Notes: generated by a model not told the origin, from the letters alone. 64,000 bases of DNA from Rhynchopus sp. YZ270_cl-10 (GCA_964035575.1 OZ037866.1:496001-560000), one strand, 5' to 3'; shown: positions 8,520 through 19,112, numbered from the stretch's first letter. Translations and numbers: made by a program.

Positions 8520-11500
8520 ATGCGTTTGTTGTTCCTCGCTGCCTGCTTTGCAGGGGCGAATGGATTGGCATCTGGACCTTCTGGTACGGGGTGCACTGGT
8601 GGTACTCCTAACACTCTTGACTTCGGGGCTACAGAGGATACGTTGACATGTTCAGACATGTTCAGCTGCAAGCAGTGTCCAATCAACTGCCACGCAAACG
8701 CAAAGTGCACAATTGACTGCACCGGGCTGGGTGCGTGCGACAGTGCAATCATCACCTGCCCCGTCACTGCTGAGTGCGTTGTGAAGTGTGGTTCAACGGA
8801 TTCCGCCTGCGCTAACATCAAAATCAATCAGCCAGCAGGACAATCAGCCGCCGCCAGTCTCGACGTCGACTGCAAAAGCTGTACGGGAGCAACCGTCATA
8901 AACTGCCCGAGCGGCGGTGGTAACTGCGACCTGACCTGCACAGCGCAGAAGGGATGCTTTTCTTCGGAAGTCAAGTCCGGCAACGGGAAGCTCAGTGTCG
9001 ACTGCAGCGACCAACAATCTTGCCTTGATATGAAAGTGACCCCGGGCCCCGATACTGACATAACATGCCCAGGTTCGCAGTCTTGCTCTGGCCTGAGTAT
9101 TCAATATAGTCCCAGCGGAGATGCCAACTGGGATCTGACGTGCAGTGGGCAGCAGTCATGCCAGGGCGTCTCGCAGGTGTGTGAAGGTGGGTCGTGCAAG
9201 ATGGTCTGTTCTGGGTCGCAGTCATGCCAATCGGCCGCATTGGACTGCAATGTCGCATCCAAATGCGATCTGGAATGCAAAGACCAGCAATCCTGTCAGT
9301 CCATGACAGTGTTAGGTGGTATGCCACGCACGGGGCCGCTCACCGTTACATGCAGTGCAAGCCAAGCTTGTGCCTCACTCAACTTGAACTGCGAAGATGC
9401 AAATGCTTGCACCATGGATTGCGATGGTGCTCAAGCATGTGAGTCTAACGTCGTGCAGTGCGGGAATGGCGACTGTCATGTCAAATGCACGGCTTCGGGT
9501 ACTTGTAAGGGTGCATCCCTCGGCTGCGGTTCTGCGCCACAGTGTACAGTGGTGTGCAATGCGGCGCAGTCATGCAGTGGATATACCAAAGGTAGCCCCG
9601 ACCCGACCAACGTTCAGTGTACGATGAACGCTGACTGTCCAACGGATTTGGCCAATCTTGCAGGTGCACCTCCGACACCTGCCCCTGACACAGACGCACC
9701 ACCAACACCTGTACCGGACACAGATGCACCACCAACACCCGCACCTGACACAGACGCACCACCGACACCTGCACCTGACACAGATGCACCACCAACACCT
9801 GCGCCTGACACAGATGCACCGCCAACACCCGCACCTGACACAGACGCACCACCGACACTTGCACCTGACACAGATGCACCACCAACACCTGCACCGGACA
9901 CAAATGCACCACCAACACTCGCACCTGACACAGACGCACCTCCGACAGTTGCACCTGACACCGATGCACCGCCAACACCCGCACCGGACACAGATGCACC
10001 ACCAACACTCGCACCTGACACAGACGCACCACCGACACCTGCACCTGACACAGATGCGCCACCAACACTCGCACCTGACACAGATGCACCACCGACACTT
10101 GCACCTGACACAGATGCACCGCCAACACCCGCACCTGACACAAATGCACCACCAACACTCGCACCTGACACAGACGCACCACCGACACCTGCACCTGACA
10201 CAGATGCGCCACCAACACTCGCACCTGACACAGATGCGCCACCAACACTCGCACCTGACACAGATGCACCACCGACACTTGCACCTGACACAGATGCACC
10301 GCCAACACCCGCACCGGACACAGATGCACCACCAACACTCGCACCTGACACAGACGCACCACCGACACCTGCACCTGACACAGATGCACCACCAACGCTC
10401 GCACCTGACACAGATGCGCCACCGACACTTGCACCTGACACAGATGCACCGCCAACACCTGCGCCTGACACAGACGCGCCACCAACACCATTCCCTGGAA
10501 TTCCGCCCACACCTGCCCCCGATACAATTGCACCGACAGCAGCACCAACAGCTATTCCGACTGCTGTGCCAACAGCAGCACCCCTCACGACAGCACCGCT
10601 CACGGTGGCACCAGACACGATAGCTCCGACCACTGCACCCGATACAACAGCACCAGACACAAATGCGCCACCGACGCCGTACCCCGGCATCCCACCGACA
10701 CCTGCACCTGCGACCATTGCCCCAACAGATGCACCGCCTACAGACGCACCGTTGACCACTGCACCACTGACAACGGCACCACTAACGACAGCACCCCTGA
10801 CGACAGCACCTGCGACCATTGCCCCGACATTGGTTCCCACCGACTCACCGCCGACAGCAGCACCGGTTACAGACGCACCACGCACGATGGCACCAAGGAC
10901 GTTTGCCCCTGTCGTCGCTCCTACTCTCGCACCTGCAGTCACTCTGCAGCCTGCGGTGGAGACGGAGGCACCAGCAACGAAGCCACCTATTGTGAGTGCC
11001 ACGTTCACACCGCAGAGCGCAGCACCGACACCGGCACCGCCCACAACAGAGGCACCACCAACGACTGCCCCGACCACGGTACCCACCGACGCACCGACTG
11101 CAGAACCGGACCTGACGCTGGCTGAGACGCCTGCACCGACCACGAGCATCCTTCCTTCCAAACAGCAGGAGGAGATCAAGACGGGCACAAGCGTCGTCAG
11201 CGGGACTGGGCTTGCCTCGATGTCGGGTGCCGCTGTTGCGACCGGCGGGAAGCTTGCGGTGCTGGCGAACTTTGGATGCCAGGTGGAGGACATTGACCTT
11301 GAAGAGGGGAAGATGCTGGACTGGGAGTTCCATCCTACCACCATTGGCTTTGGTGGGGGGAACATGCGCTTCTTCACTGCGGCGTCGGTGCTGAACCCGC
11401 TCATTGTTCTGGCCGCCGCTGGGATCTTGGTGGGGCTTGCGTTCGCTGTGAAGCTTGTCTTTGACATGCCCTTTGGCCGTGCCCTGGGCAATTGCCGCAC

Positions 11501-12590
11501 CCCAGGCATGATCTTCATCCCTTTCATGTTCATCCTCCCCGGCACTTCCCTCGTCGCCGCCAAGCTAGGCCTTCCCCCCACCTTCAGCGACTTCGCCGCC
11601 TCGTACGCACTGTTCCTCCTCATCGCCTGTGTCCTCTCCCCCTTTGTTGTGTGGGGCCTTGTCTGCAGGAACCTTACCAAACGCGCAACGACACTCCCCG
11701 ACCCAGCACTCCACGTTGGCTCCATGGACGGCGAGAAAGACGTCAAAACGTACACCGGGTTTAAACGGACCCTCTATCTGTTTGCGTTTGGAGACCGCAT
11801 TTGGGTGAGCCAAGGGGAGGACTCATACTTCGTGGAGCAGTACGGTGTGGTGTTTGAGTCGTATAAGGAGGGGAGGACGTGGTGGGTGATTGTTGAGTGT
11901 GCCATCATGGTTGCCATTGGCGTGCTGTCCATCTGGCAGCCTGGATCCCCAGGGGAGTGCAACACACGGAACGGCATCTTCACTGCAGTCTTCGGACTGT
12001 TCTTCATCCTGCTCCTGGTTGTTCGTCCCTATCTTTCTCTTTTCGATGCTGTCATGATGGGGCTCATTGCAGGTCTTATGTTTGTCGCCGTTCTGCTTAT
12101 GACCATTGGAATTGGTGGTGAAATTGCTGGAGATTCCGCTATATATTCTGCAGCTGGAGTGCTTCTGTTGGTTACAACGGTGCTGACCGCTGTGAAGGCA
12201 GTTTTTGACATATTGGTTTATGGAACGGATATTTGGATGGGAAGAAAATCTGGGGCAAGAGATATGAACAGACAGCAGGAGAGCAAGGAGAACGTGATGC
12301 TGGCGGAGGTAGGCCCTGTGGGTGGCGATGCGTTGGCAGAGCAGAACATCCTTTCGTCTGCGGCACTGCTCCCACCACGCAGGTCCCCCACCAGCCTCAT
12401 CGAATTCTCAAGCACAAAGAGCTCCGAAAGCGGTCTCTACGAACCACTCAACGTCGCAACTTCCATCCACAGCACCGCATCACAATCCCCAGCAAACAAA
12501 GAACCCTTACAAGGATTCCTCCCAGTAAACTCACAATCTCTCCGGTCCGCGAGAGGGCTAGGGGGTTCCAGCAGGATTACTTACATTTAA
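8520..12590 (+). CDS. Cys-rich, Thr/Pro-stalked multipass membrane protein 1
   Basis: 1,356 residues, intronless. Signal peptide MRLLFLAACFAGANG. Residues about 35-375 are a Cys-rich ectodomain built from C-x5-C-x3-C-x5-C units with recurrent Q-Q/S-Q-S-C. Residues about 382-875 form a mucin-like stalk, first about 27 copies of a 10-residue DTDAPPTPAP unit, then irregular TTAPLTTAP text. A conserved juxtamembrane block (FGCQVEDIDLEEGKMLDWEF, about 916) leads to about seven membrane helices (958-981, 997-1018, 1027-1048, 1120-1139, 1152-1172, 1177-1200, 1208-1236). The cytosolic tail ends R-I-T-Y-I. The helix-bundle-after-ectodomain plan recalls TRP/polycystin-like channels or receptors, but no diagnostic motif is seen, so this is inference. 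The paralogue at 32765-36256 has the same plan. Probably at the cell surface. Confidence 0.85.
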   Translation: MRLLFLAACFAGANGLASGPSGTGCTGGTPNTLDFGATEDTLTCSDMFSCKQCPINCHANAKCTIDCTGLGACDSAIITCPVTAECVVKCGSTDSACANIKINQPAGQSAAASLDVDCKSCTGATVINCPSGGGNCDLTCTAQKGCFSSEVKSGNGKLSVDCSDQQSCLDMKVTPGPDTDITCPGSQSCSGLSIQYSPSGDANWDLTCSGQQSCQGVSQVCEGGSCKMVCSGSQSCQSAALDCNVASKCDLECKDQQSCQSMTVLGGMPRTGPLTVTCSASQACASLNLNCEDANACTMDCDGAQACESNVVQCGNGDCHVKCTASGTCKGASLGCGSAPQCTVVCNAAQSCSGYTKGSPDPTNVQCTMNADCPTDLANLAGAPPTPAPDTDAPPTPVPDTDAPPTPAPDTDAPPTPAPDTDAPPTPAPDTDAPPTPAPDTDAPPTLAPDTDAPPTPAPDTNAPPTLAPDTDAPPTVAPDTDAPPTPAPDTDAPPTLAPDTDAPPTPAPDTDAPPTLAPDTDAPPTLAPDTDAPPTPAPDTNAPPTLAPDTDAPPTPAPDTDAPPTLAPDTDAPPTLAPDTDAPPTLAPDTDAPPTPAPDTDAPPTLAPDTDAPPTPAPDTDAPPTLAPDTDAPPTLAPDTDAPPTPAPDTDAPPTPFPGIPPTPAPDTIAPTAAPTAIPTAVPTAAPLTTAPLTVAPDTIAPTTAPDTTAPDTNAPPTPYPGIPPTPAPATIAPTDAPPTDAPLTTAPLTTAPLTTAPLTTAPATIAPTLVPTDSPPTAAPVTDAPRTMAPRTFAPVVAPTLAPAVTLQPAVETEAPATKPPIVSATFTPQSAAPTPAPPTTEAPPTTAPTTVPTDAPTAEPDLTLAETPAPTTSILPSKQQEEIKTGTSVVSGTGLASMSGAAVATGGKLAVLANFGCQVEDIDLEEGKMLDWEFHPTTIGFGGGNMRFFTAASVLNPLIVLAAAGILVGLAFAVKLVFDMPFGRALGNCRTPGMIFIPFMFILPGTSLVAAKLGLPPTFSDFAASYALFLLIACVLSPFVVWGLVCRNLTKRATTLPDPALHVGSMDGEKDVKTYTGFKRTLYLFAFGDRIWVSQGEDSYFVEQYGVVFESYKEGRTWWVIVECAIMVAIGVLSIWQPGSPGECNTRNGIFTAVFGLFFILLLVVRPYLSLFDAVMMGLIAGLMFVAVLLMTIGIGGEIAGDSAIYSAAGVLLLVTTVLTAVKAVFDILVYGTDIWMGRKSGARDMNRQQESKENVMLAEVGPVGGDALAEQNILSSAALLPPRRSPTSLIEFSSTKSSESGLYEPLNVATSIHSTASQSPANKEPLQGFLPVNSQSLRSARGLGGSSRITYI
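9664..10494 (+). repeat. 30-bp coding minisatellite (DTDAPPTPAP units)
   Basis: About 27 tandem 30-bp units inside the gene at 8520. They differ mainly at P/L/V in the eighth position and at synonymous sites. This pattern suggests expansion and homogenisation by unequal exchange or slippage. Confidence 0.9.
11814..11891 (+). repeat. 78-bp block identical to the paralogue
   Basis: These 78 bases (encoding GEDSYFVEQYGVVFESYKEG and the next residues) are identical to 35519-35596. After one mismatch, five more bases match. The surrounding coding DNA of the two paralogues differs at most third positions. Confidence 0.85.
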
Positions 12591-13600
12591 ATTTTCTTTG
12601 AAATAATGGGTAGGAAGGGGGGTGTATGGTTTTTTTCTGCATGAGACTGTGTTTTGTCTGTGTACAGCATTCCCACTGAGGGGTTTGTATTTCCGACTTT
12701 TTCCCCCCCTTCTTAGGTATTGTGTTGTGAGGTTTGTGTTGTTTGGAGGGTTTAATAATATATTATTTGTGTGCAATGTTAGGCATAGCCATCCTTTTTT
12801 TTTGTCATTTATTTCTTTTCTTTGCCTTTTCGTTTACGAAAATAATTCTTTTTTTTTGATTCCAAGATACACTCTCTTATACTATTCTTTTTCAATGAAT
12901 TTGAAAGTAGATGAATTTAATCATTTTTTTTTGGTTCGTTTTGCACTTTCAACTTCTCCTTAAAGGGAATGAGAGGCTTTTGTATCGTATTGACCCCCCT
13001 ATTTTTTTTTTTTGCTTTTTCTTAATCATCGATTCTCTTAGTTGGGTCAGACAGAGAGAGGGAGCCCTCCCGTCTGAATACTCATACTTAGTGAACCTCG
13101 AAGGGGGGATTTTTGTTGTTGTGGTGCGATAAACGAAAAAAAGTGTTTTCTTTATTTCATTTAGCTGTCATATCCTGAAGTCGTTTTCTATTTTTTGTAG
13201 TTATCATAGTTGGGATGCAATTTTCCAACCCCCCTTTTTTTAAAGGTATCTTTGTACCTTCATCTGAGGCTGGCATTAAGCGTGGGTCAGTTGGAGGTGC
13301 CTTCAATAGGAACATATCTTTTCCTTTTTTTTTTTCTTCTTTTTTTTGAAAGTGTAAAGCTTTGCACACACAAATGCCAACTGCACTATTTCTAACAAAT
13401 TAAATCAAAGAAATAAATCGGAAAAAAAAAAAAACAAACCACAACAACCAGAGCTCGCGCTAAAGTCCATCCCTCATCCCGGGATTTTTGGGGGTTTTGG
13501 TAGGAACGTTTTTTTTTTGCAGTACGGGGATTTCATTAAGAAACCAGAAGTTCTAATATTGTTGAGTAAGACCACCACATAGTGGACTTGCATATACATG
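12591..13600. other. Intergenic spacer with repeat fragments
   Basis: A T-rich 3' flank of the membrane-protein gene. It contains part of the 190-bp repeat (13126-13196) and a GTCAGTTGGAGGTGCCT phrase (about 13286) that recurs at about 16448. No gene is seen. Confidence 0.5.
13126..13196 (+). repeat. Partial copy of the 190-bp dispersed repeat
   Basis: GTGCGATAAACGAAAAAAAG through CATATCCTGAAGTCGTTTTC matches the 3' part of the copies at 37797-37990 and 42283-42471. Confidence 0.75.
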
Positions 13601-13778
13601 TGACCCCGCCGTGGAACGCAATTGGCTCGGAAAGTCAAAAGAAAGAGGAGAAAAAAGAAAAGGAAAAAAAAAAAAAGTTGGTTACCGTGCGCCTGCGGCG
13701 CTGCCTGTTCCCTTCCAGTTTCTACAGGCAAACACTTGCCCCCTTTACCTTACACTGACGGGTTTTGACCAAAACCAA

Positions 13779-13856
13779 GAACTTGTCCATTTCGGCAAAT
13801 TGACCCCACCACAGAACGGACGAATTCCGGAAATGCAAATGCCGGTGTTTTCGCGC
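13779..13856 (+). repeat. 'GACCCCACCAC...CGGAC' repeat, copy 2
   Basis: AACTTGTCCATTTCGGCAAA, GACCCCACCACAGAACGGAC and AATGCAAATGCCGGTGTTTT match 3041-3122. The next copy follows within 90 bp in the same orientation. Confidence 0.75.
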
Positions 13857-13941
13857 ATTTTCATGTTGCAAGACGTCAGGATCAGGGAGAGAAAATCTGG
13901 TTGTGGGATTTACATTGGCCCTCTTTACCCACATGGATTTT

Positions 13942-14022
13942 GACCAAAACCAAAAAATTGGCCATTTCGGCAAAGTGACCCCACCACAGCGCGGACGGAT
14001 TCCGGAAATTCCAATCGCGGTA
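13942..14022 (+). repeat. 'GACCCCACCAC...CGGAC' repeat, copy 3
   Basis: ATTGGCCATTTCGGCAAAG, GACCCCACCACAGCGCGGAC and TTCCGGAAATTCCAATCGCG. The phrase TTTTGACCAAAACCAA precedes both this copy and the one at 13779. Confidence 0.75.
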
Positions 14023-14606
14023 TGTTTTGGGGCTGAAAACCCACTGATTTTCAGGAGAAAAATTGCTTCCAAATCTCGGAATTTTCCGAATTTTCCTGAA
14101 AATGACCCTTGTTTACGAGTATGGGTTCATATTTTGCGAAAATTTAAGTCACTAAAATTTTGTCCATTTTTCCGTATATACCCCACCACAAGCCGGGATT
14201 GGCCCGGAAATGCCACAAAACGGGGTTTCCGGGCCTCCCCAGCTAACCTTTTCAAGGAACGTTTTTCCGTACCCGAAATCCATTTTTTCCCCATTTTTTC
14301 CCATAATTAGCGCGACCACTGACAACAACAAAGGTGTCAGACCAGAGGTTTATGTCTCATCTCTGCCACCCTCTTTAGGGATGAGGTGTGCTGTCTGTAA
14401 GTTCCTAACCCCATCTCCCCTCCCCCTTTTTTTTAGGTGACATCGTTTGGGAGAGAACCCACCTCATTGCGTCGATTCAACAACAATAACAACAACAAAA
14501 AACCGAGTGACAGCAAGCTGCATGTCACTAACGCAGTTAGGAAAATTTGCAAAAAAAAAGATCCTGCACTAGCAGGTGGTTGTCGACACAACAAAAAAAA
14601 AAAAAT
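14023..14606. other. Spacer, no gene seen
   Basis: Contains TTTTCCGGAATT-like short phrases and a GTGGTTGTCGACACAACA hairpin phrase (14576-14593: GTTGT, loop, ACAAC). No coding support. Confidence 0.45.
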
Positions 14607-14662
14607 TGACAGTGGACGCTTGAATGGCAACTACACTATTCCAACAATTTTTCAAAAAAAAA
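14607..14662 (+). repeat. 'ACTACACTATTCCAACAATT' SINE-like repeat, copy
   Basis: GACAGTGGACGCTTGAATGG, then CAACTACACTATTCCAACAA and an A-run; a diverged member of the family seen best at 18602 and 21501. Confidence 0.6.
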
Positions 14663-14745
14663 GAATAAAAAAGTACAGTATATCAGATCCTTTAGGTCTG
14701 TGCTGATACAACCAAGATTTCAAAGAGGGGGAAAAAAAGGTAATT

Positions 14746-14879
14746 TGGTGTGATTCAGGGGGTACGGAGAACCCACGGACAACCCACGGAGAACTGTTTC
14801 GGGCTATATTAAGATTTGCGGAGCACCTTCGGGAGAACCACGGGGGAACCACGGATAATCCGTTTGGGTGATCACACCA
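14746..14879. mobile_element. 134-bp MITE, TIR TGGTGTGAT, 5-bp target duplication TAATT
   Basis: The left end TGGTGTGAT (14746-14754) is the exact complement of the right end ATCACACCA (14871-14879). TAATT directly abuts both ends (14741-14745 and 14880-14884). The interior has GGGGGTACGG and repeated GAACCACGG phrases. A diverged copy starts at 29713. A larger element at 30910-32214 shares the TGGTGTG end and 5-bp duplication. Confidence 0.85.
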
Positions 14880-15027
14880 TAATTTTGTTTTTTGTTAAAA
14901 AACAGGCAAAAAAAAAAGCAAAGCTTTTTTATGAGCGGGTAATAATACCATGTGTCGCGTGTGTATACATCGTATTTTGTGTGTTTGATAACTATATTAG
15001 GGGTAGTTCTTGCACAGAATGGCCCCA

Positions 15028-15925
<898 letters not shown>

Positions 15926-16068
15926 TTTACGCACACTACTTTGTGAGCGGAAAGTGTCAACGTCGTTCACTCACCCAACCGTGCTCCGCAACACCACCAC
16001 CCAACAGGTGATTTTTAGTGTGGAAGCGTCAACGCATCAAACAACTACAAGAAGGGGGGTGAGGGAAT
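15926..16068 (+). repeat. 'TTACGCACACTACTTTGTGA' repeat, copy 2
   Basis: Second copy of the block at 5838-5930, carrying about 50 extra bases (CGTCGTTCACTCACCCAACC and following) between its two halves. Confidence 0.6.
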
Positions 16069-16283
16069 GACAAAGTGACACTTTTTTTTTTTTTTTTTTT
16101 GGCCTCAAAGAGGTTTCCTCTTCACAGCCAGGTAGTCAGTGGGAGCGTATTGCAGTAATATTATCACCACAGAATATTTATTACACACTTTGCGCACAAA
16201 CAAAAAGCCCAAGCGCTGTGAGGCCTAGGCTCATCTTACCAACCTTCCCCCTCTTGATTTTTTTTCTCGGTTTTTTGGTTCCC

Positions 16284-16330
16284 AAGCAATGAGAGGCTTA
16301 GGACCATCTTCCGAGCATTATTTCTTTTCC
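16284..16330 (+). repeat. 'GAGAGGCTTAGG' hairpin repeat, copy
   Basis: AAGCAATGAGAGGCTTAGGA then CCATCTTCCGAGC. A member of the CTAAGC...GCTTAG family. Confidence 0.45.
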
Positions 16331-16959
16331 TCTTTTCTAAAAGGTATGGGATGGGCCATAGTTTTACAGTATGGGTGTATTATTCACAGCACTGTAATAA
16401 AATAGCCCCTTTTTTTTATGCTTTCATCCGGATGGCTGGCATCGTACGTCAGTTGGAGGTGCCTGCATCAGCAACCACCATTCTTTTTTGGAAATGGGGT
16501 TTTTTGAAGAAAGAAAAGAAAATCCCACAAACAATTCGATTATATTTAGTGTAATACTAGGTCCATCCATCCATTGAGTGCTTTTGAGAGGAGGTTGGTA
16601 AGGCATACAGCAGAGAGATAAAACGAGGGGTGAAGTAAATGACTTGATTTTTTTGTGTGGTTTTCCTTTTTGTGGTTTTTTCCCCCCCACCGTTTGGTTT
16701 TACAACGGTGAAAAGCCACGAAGTAAACCACACTCATGTATTTTCACCGTTGCGTAAGGGGGTTCGTGATGTGTGGGAGGTGCCTATGGTTATTGTACAC
16801 CTTATATTGTCTGTGGTCCACACAGCCACGGTAGTCCACTACACTACCGTCAAAAGCTGATAGGGCAGATACTCCTGCGGGCTTGCACACAGATCAAGTC
16901 TGTGTGCTAATAATCAGATGTATACCCTCGAAATGGATTGTAGGACTGCATGGTTGGGG

Positions 16960-17928
16960 CAGTGTTGGCAGGTTTAATACAAGGGTGTTTAAAACAGGTG
17001 TACTAAACTGTACTAAACTGTACTAAACTTGTATTTAGTATATTTTTTCTGGAAATATAGTACTCATATTTCCTGAGGTACCCCCAATGCTGCTGAGGGA
17101 TACGATTTCCCTCGCCGAAGGCGAGGGAAATCGTCGACCGAAGCAGCATTGGGGGTACCGAAGGAAATATGGTGCTATATTTCCAGAAAATTCATATTTT
17201 CATTTTCGGTAATATTGTCCCGACGCACAAATCCGCTCGTATTCTGTGTGTCAAAAAACCCCTGTTATGGTACAGTTCTTGTGTGTCAAAATGTGTATGT
17301 TGGTGTGCTGGAAGGAGAGGGGTTCAGATTCATTTATATGATGATATTTACCGACGTGGGGGATGGGGGTAGCTGGAACACTTTGTCACTTTGGTTATGT
17401 GGATGTAGGGTGTTTTTCAGGGGTATGTTAACCACGTGTGTGTCTTAGGGAACAATTTTTTCAGTAACGTGAACCAATCGGGTCGCAATGGGTCCTGGGG
17501 GCCCGGAGGGCCCCCATGCAGGAAAAATTTTCACCAAGCCTGGGCAATGCTGGGGTGCCTATACATGTGTTTTCACGTGTTTTTGGGCACTTTTCAGGAT
17601 TTTCGAAAAATTTTGCAACACCAAAATCGAAAATTTCGGTCTATTTTTCACTCTGCGACATGGTCAAAAAAAATTTTTTTTTGGCCGAAAAAATTATAAT
17701 ATTTCTATTTCGGATTTTACCCACGATTTGTGTACATTCTAATATTTCTGTGCCAAATATTATAATGTTACCCGGTACATGCAAAATTGGCTGTAAAGTA
17801 GCCGAAAATATAGAACCCATATTTCCAACGTCGCTGTAGGATTTGTGCAGAGGGACAATATTTCCGAAAATAAAAACTTGTATTAAACCTGTACTAAACT
17901 TTTGGGGCGCTGTACTAAACCAACACTG
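16960..17928. mobile_element. hAT-like non-autonomous transposon, 8-bp target duplication GGTTGGGG
   Basis: The ends CAGTGTTGG (16960-16968) and CCAACACTG (17920-17928) are inverted. They are flanked by identical 8-bp copies of GGTTGGGG (16952-16959 and 17929-17936). CAGTG-type ends and 8-bp duplications are hallmarks of the hAT superfamily. Sub-terminal TTTAATACAAG and GTACTAAAC phrases are also inverted between the ends. There is no transposase frame. A long near-perfect hairpin (17046-17189) occupies the left third. A second element with 8-bp duplications lies at 25187-26193. Confidence 0.85.
17046..17189. repeat. Near-perfect 144-bp hairpin inside the hAT-like element
   Basis: The two arms meet at CTCGCC-GAA-GGCGAG (about 17111-17125). 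They pair outward through ACGATTTCCC, GGTACCCCCAATGCTGCT and GGAAATATAG with only a few mismatches. The stem is about 70 bp with a loop of about 3 nt. Confidence 0.85.
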
Positions 17929-18420
17929 GGTTGGGGGGTCCACCCGCGGTGCACTGCTCAATGCACCAAGGTACATTGTCATGAGAAGGTTTGTCGTATT
18001 TCAAGTCAATTTTTCTTTTCTGGGTATGTTTCTGTGGCGATGATGGCTAATGTATTCCATGCTTTTTCTCCATGGTATTCATAATTTTTTTTTTTTTGGA
18101 CAATGCATGATAGGTTGCGGTCCCCACACACCCCCCGTTTAATTTCCACTCCTCACACTTCATAAGGTACACTGTTCACGAGAGGGCTTTGTATTTCAAG
18201 TCAACTTTCTGATGTGTGTGTACAAAGCATATTCATCTTACAATTTTTTTTTCCCTTCCATTTTACTCAAATCTCTAAACCCGCATCCCCCCCAAACTAA
18301 TCCAACCAAGTTTTTCAAGAACAAAAAATCCGTTGAAATTCCCTCCTCCTCGAACTCTCCCATTCCCGATAGTTTCTTTTCTTTTTTCCTTTTCTTTTCC
18401 CCCCCCTTCTTTTTTCTTAG

Positions 18421-18480
18421 CGCCCTGCGTCCTCCGATGAACGGTGAGGCGTTTTGCACTTTCAACTTCTTCTTTTTTTT
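18421..18480 (+). repeat. 'GATGAACGGTGAGGCGTTT' dispersed repeat, copy
   Basis: CCCTGCGTCCTCCGATGAAC, GGTGAGGCGTTTTGCACTTT, then CAACTTCT and T-runs. Other copies: 19047-19112, 21141-21198, 22410-22470, 26450-26502, with weaker ones at about 18690, 18962 and 42178. Confidence 0.7.
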
Positions 18481-18601
18481 TTCTTTCCTATTTTCTTTTT
18501 CTAAAGGTATCTAAGTAAGAGAGGCTGAGGTTCATCATATCAACTATCAACCTTTTTTTTTTGGTTGACACCGTCGATAAATCACCACAGAAAAAAAGGA
18601 A

Positions 18602-18677
18602 AGTGGAGATTGCACAAAATGTGGCAACACAACCGAGGCAACTACACTACTCCAACAATTTATCAAAAAAAAAAAAA
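18602..18677 (+). repeat. 'GTGGAGATTGCACAAA...CAACAATTTATC-An' SINE-like repeat, copy
   Basis: About 62 bp plus an A-run: AGTGGAGATTGCACAAAATG, TGGCAACACAACCGAGGCAA, CTACACTACTCCAACAATTT, ATC(A)n. Nearly identical to 21501-21579. The fixed 3' A-run suggests retroposition. Confidence 0.75.
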
Positions 18678-19046
18678 TTCAATGTCTCTACGTCCACAGA
18701 GGCGTTGTTTTGCGGTTTCTACTTTACTACATTTATTTTGAACACCCAAGAAATTAGATTTTGCTTGAGGTACTTCCCCTCTGAGGGAAAAAAATATATA
18801 TTTCGAACGAACGTATAAAGTGTATTGATTCCATTTTCTTTTTCTCCCCCGTCAAACTACACTAAAAAAAAAAACGACTGCCTTCTTTCCTGCCTCATCA
18901 TTTCTTGGTTGAGGGAAGAAAGAAATAATAAAAAAAATGCGAAAATCGCAGGCGGTTGCTCGTTGTGATTTTTTTATTATTACAGTGCTCTGCGTCCCAG
19001 AGGCGTTTGCACTATCAATTTCTCTTTGTTATTGTTATTATTTAGT

Positions 19047-19112
19047 GCTTTTTGCGTCCCGCCGATAAACGATGAGGCGTTTTTTGCATTTTCCACTTCT
19101 CTTATTTTTTTA
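19047..19112 (+). repeat. 'GATGAACGGTGAGGCGTTT' dispersed repeat, copy
   Basis: TGCGTCCCGCCGATAAACGA then TGAGGCGTTTTTTGCATTTT and CCACTTCTCTT, a diverged copy. Confidence 0.6.

Noticed and set aside
9614..11755. 713-codon antisense open frame (Ser/Val/Gly/Ala repeats) opposite the first Thr/Pro gene
   Set aside because: It mirrors the 30-bp repeat and GC-rich codon use of the sense gene; it has no start context or domain of its own. The same shadow appears opposite the second paralogue.
14576..14593. tRNA T-arm in GTTGTCGACACAAC-type hairpins
   Set aside because: No acceptor stem, D-arm or anticodon arm could be placed around any copy, and the box B consensus is not met.
18421..18480. Hammerhead ribozyme in the CCGATGAACGG repeat
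   Set aside because: It lacks the CUGAUGA core and the GAAA partner; only a partial likeness.
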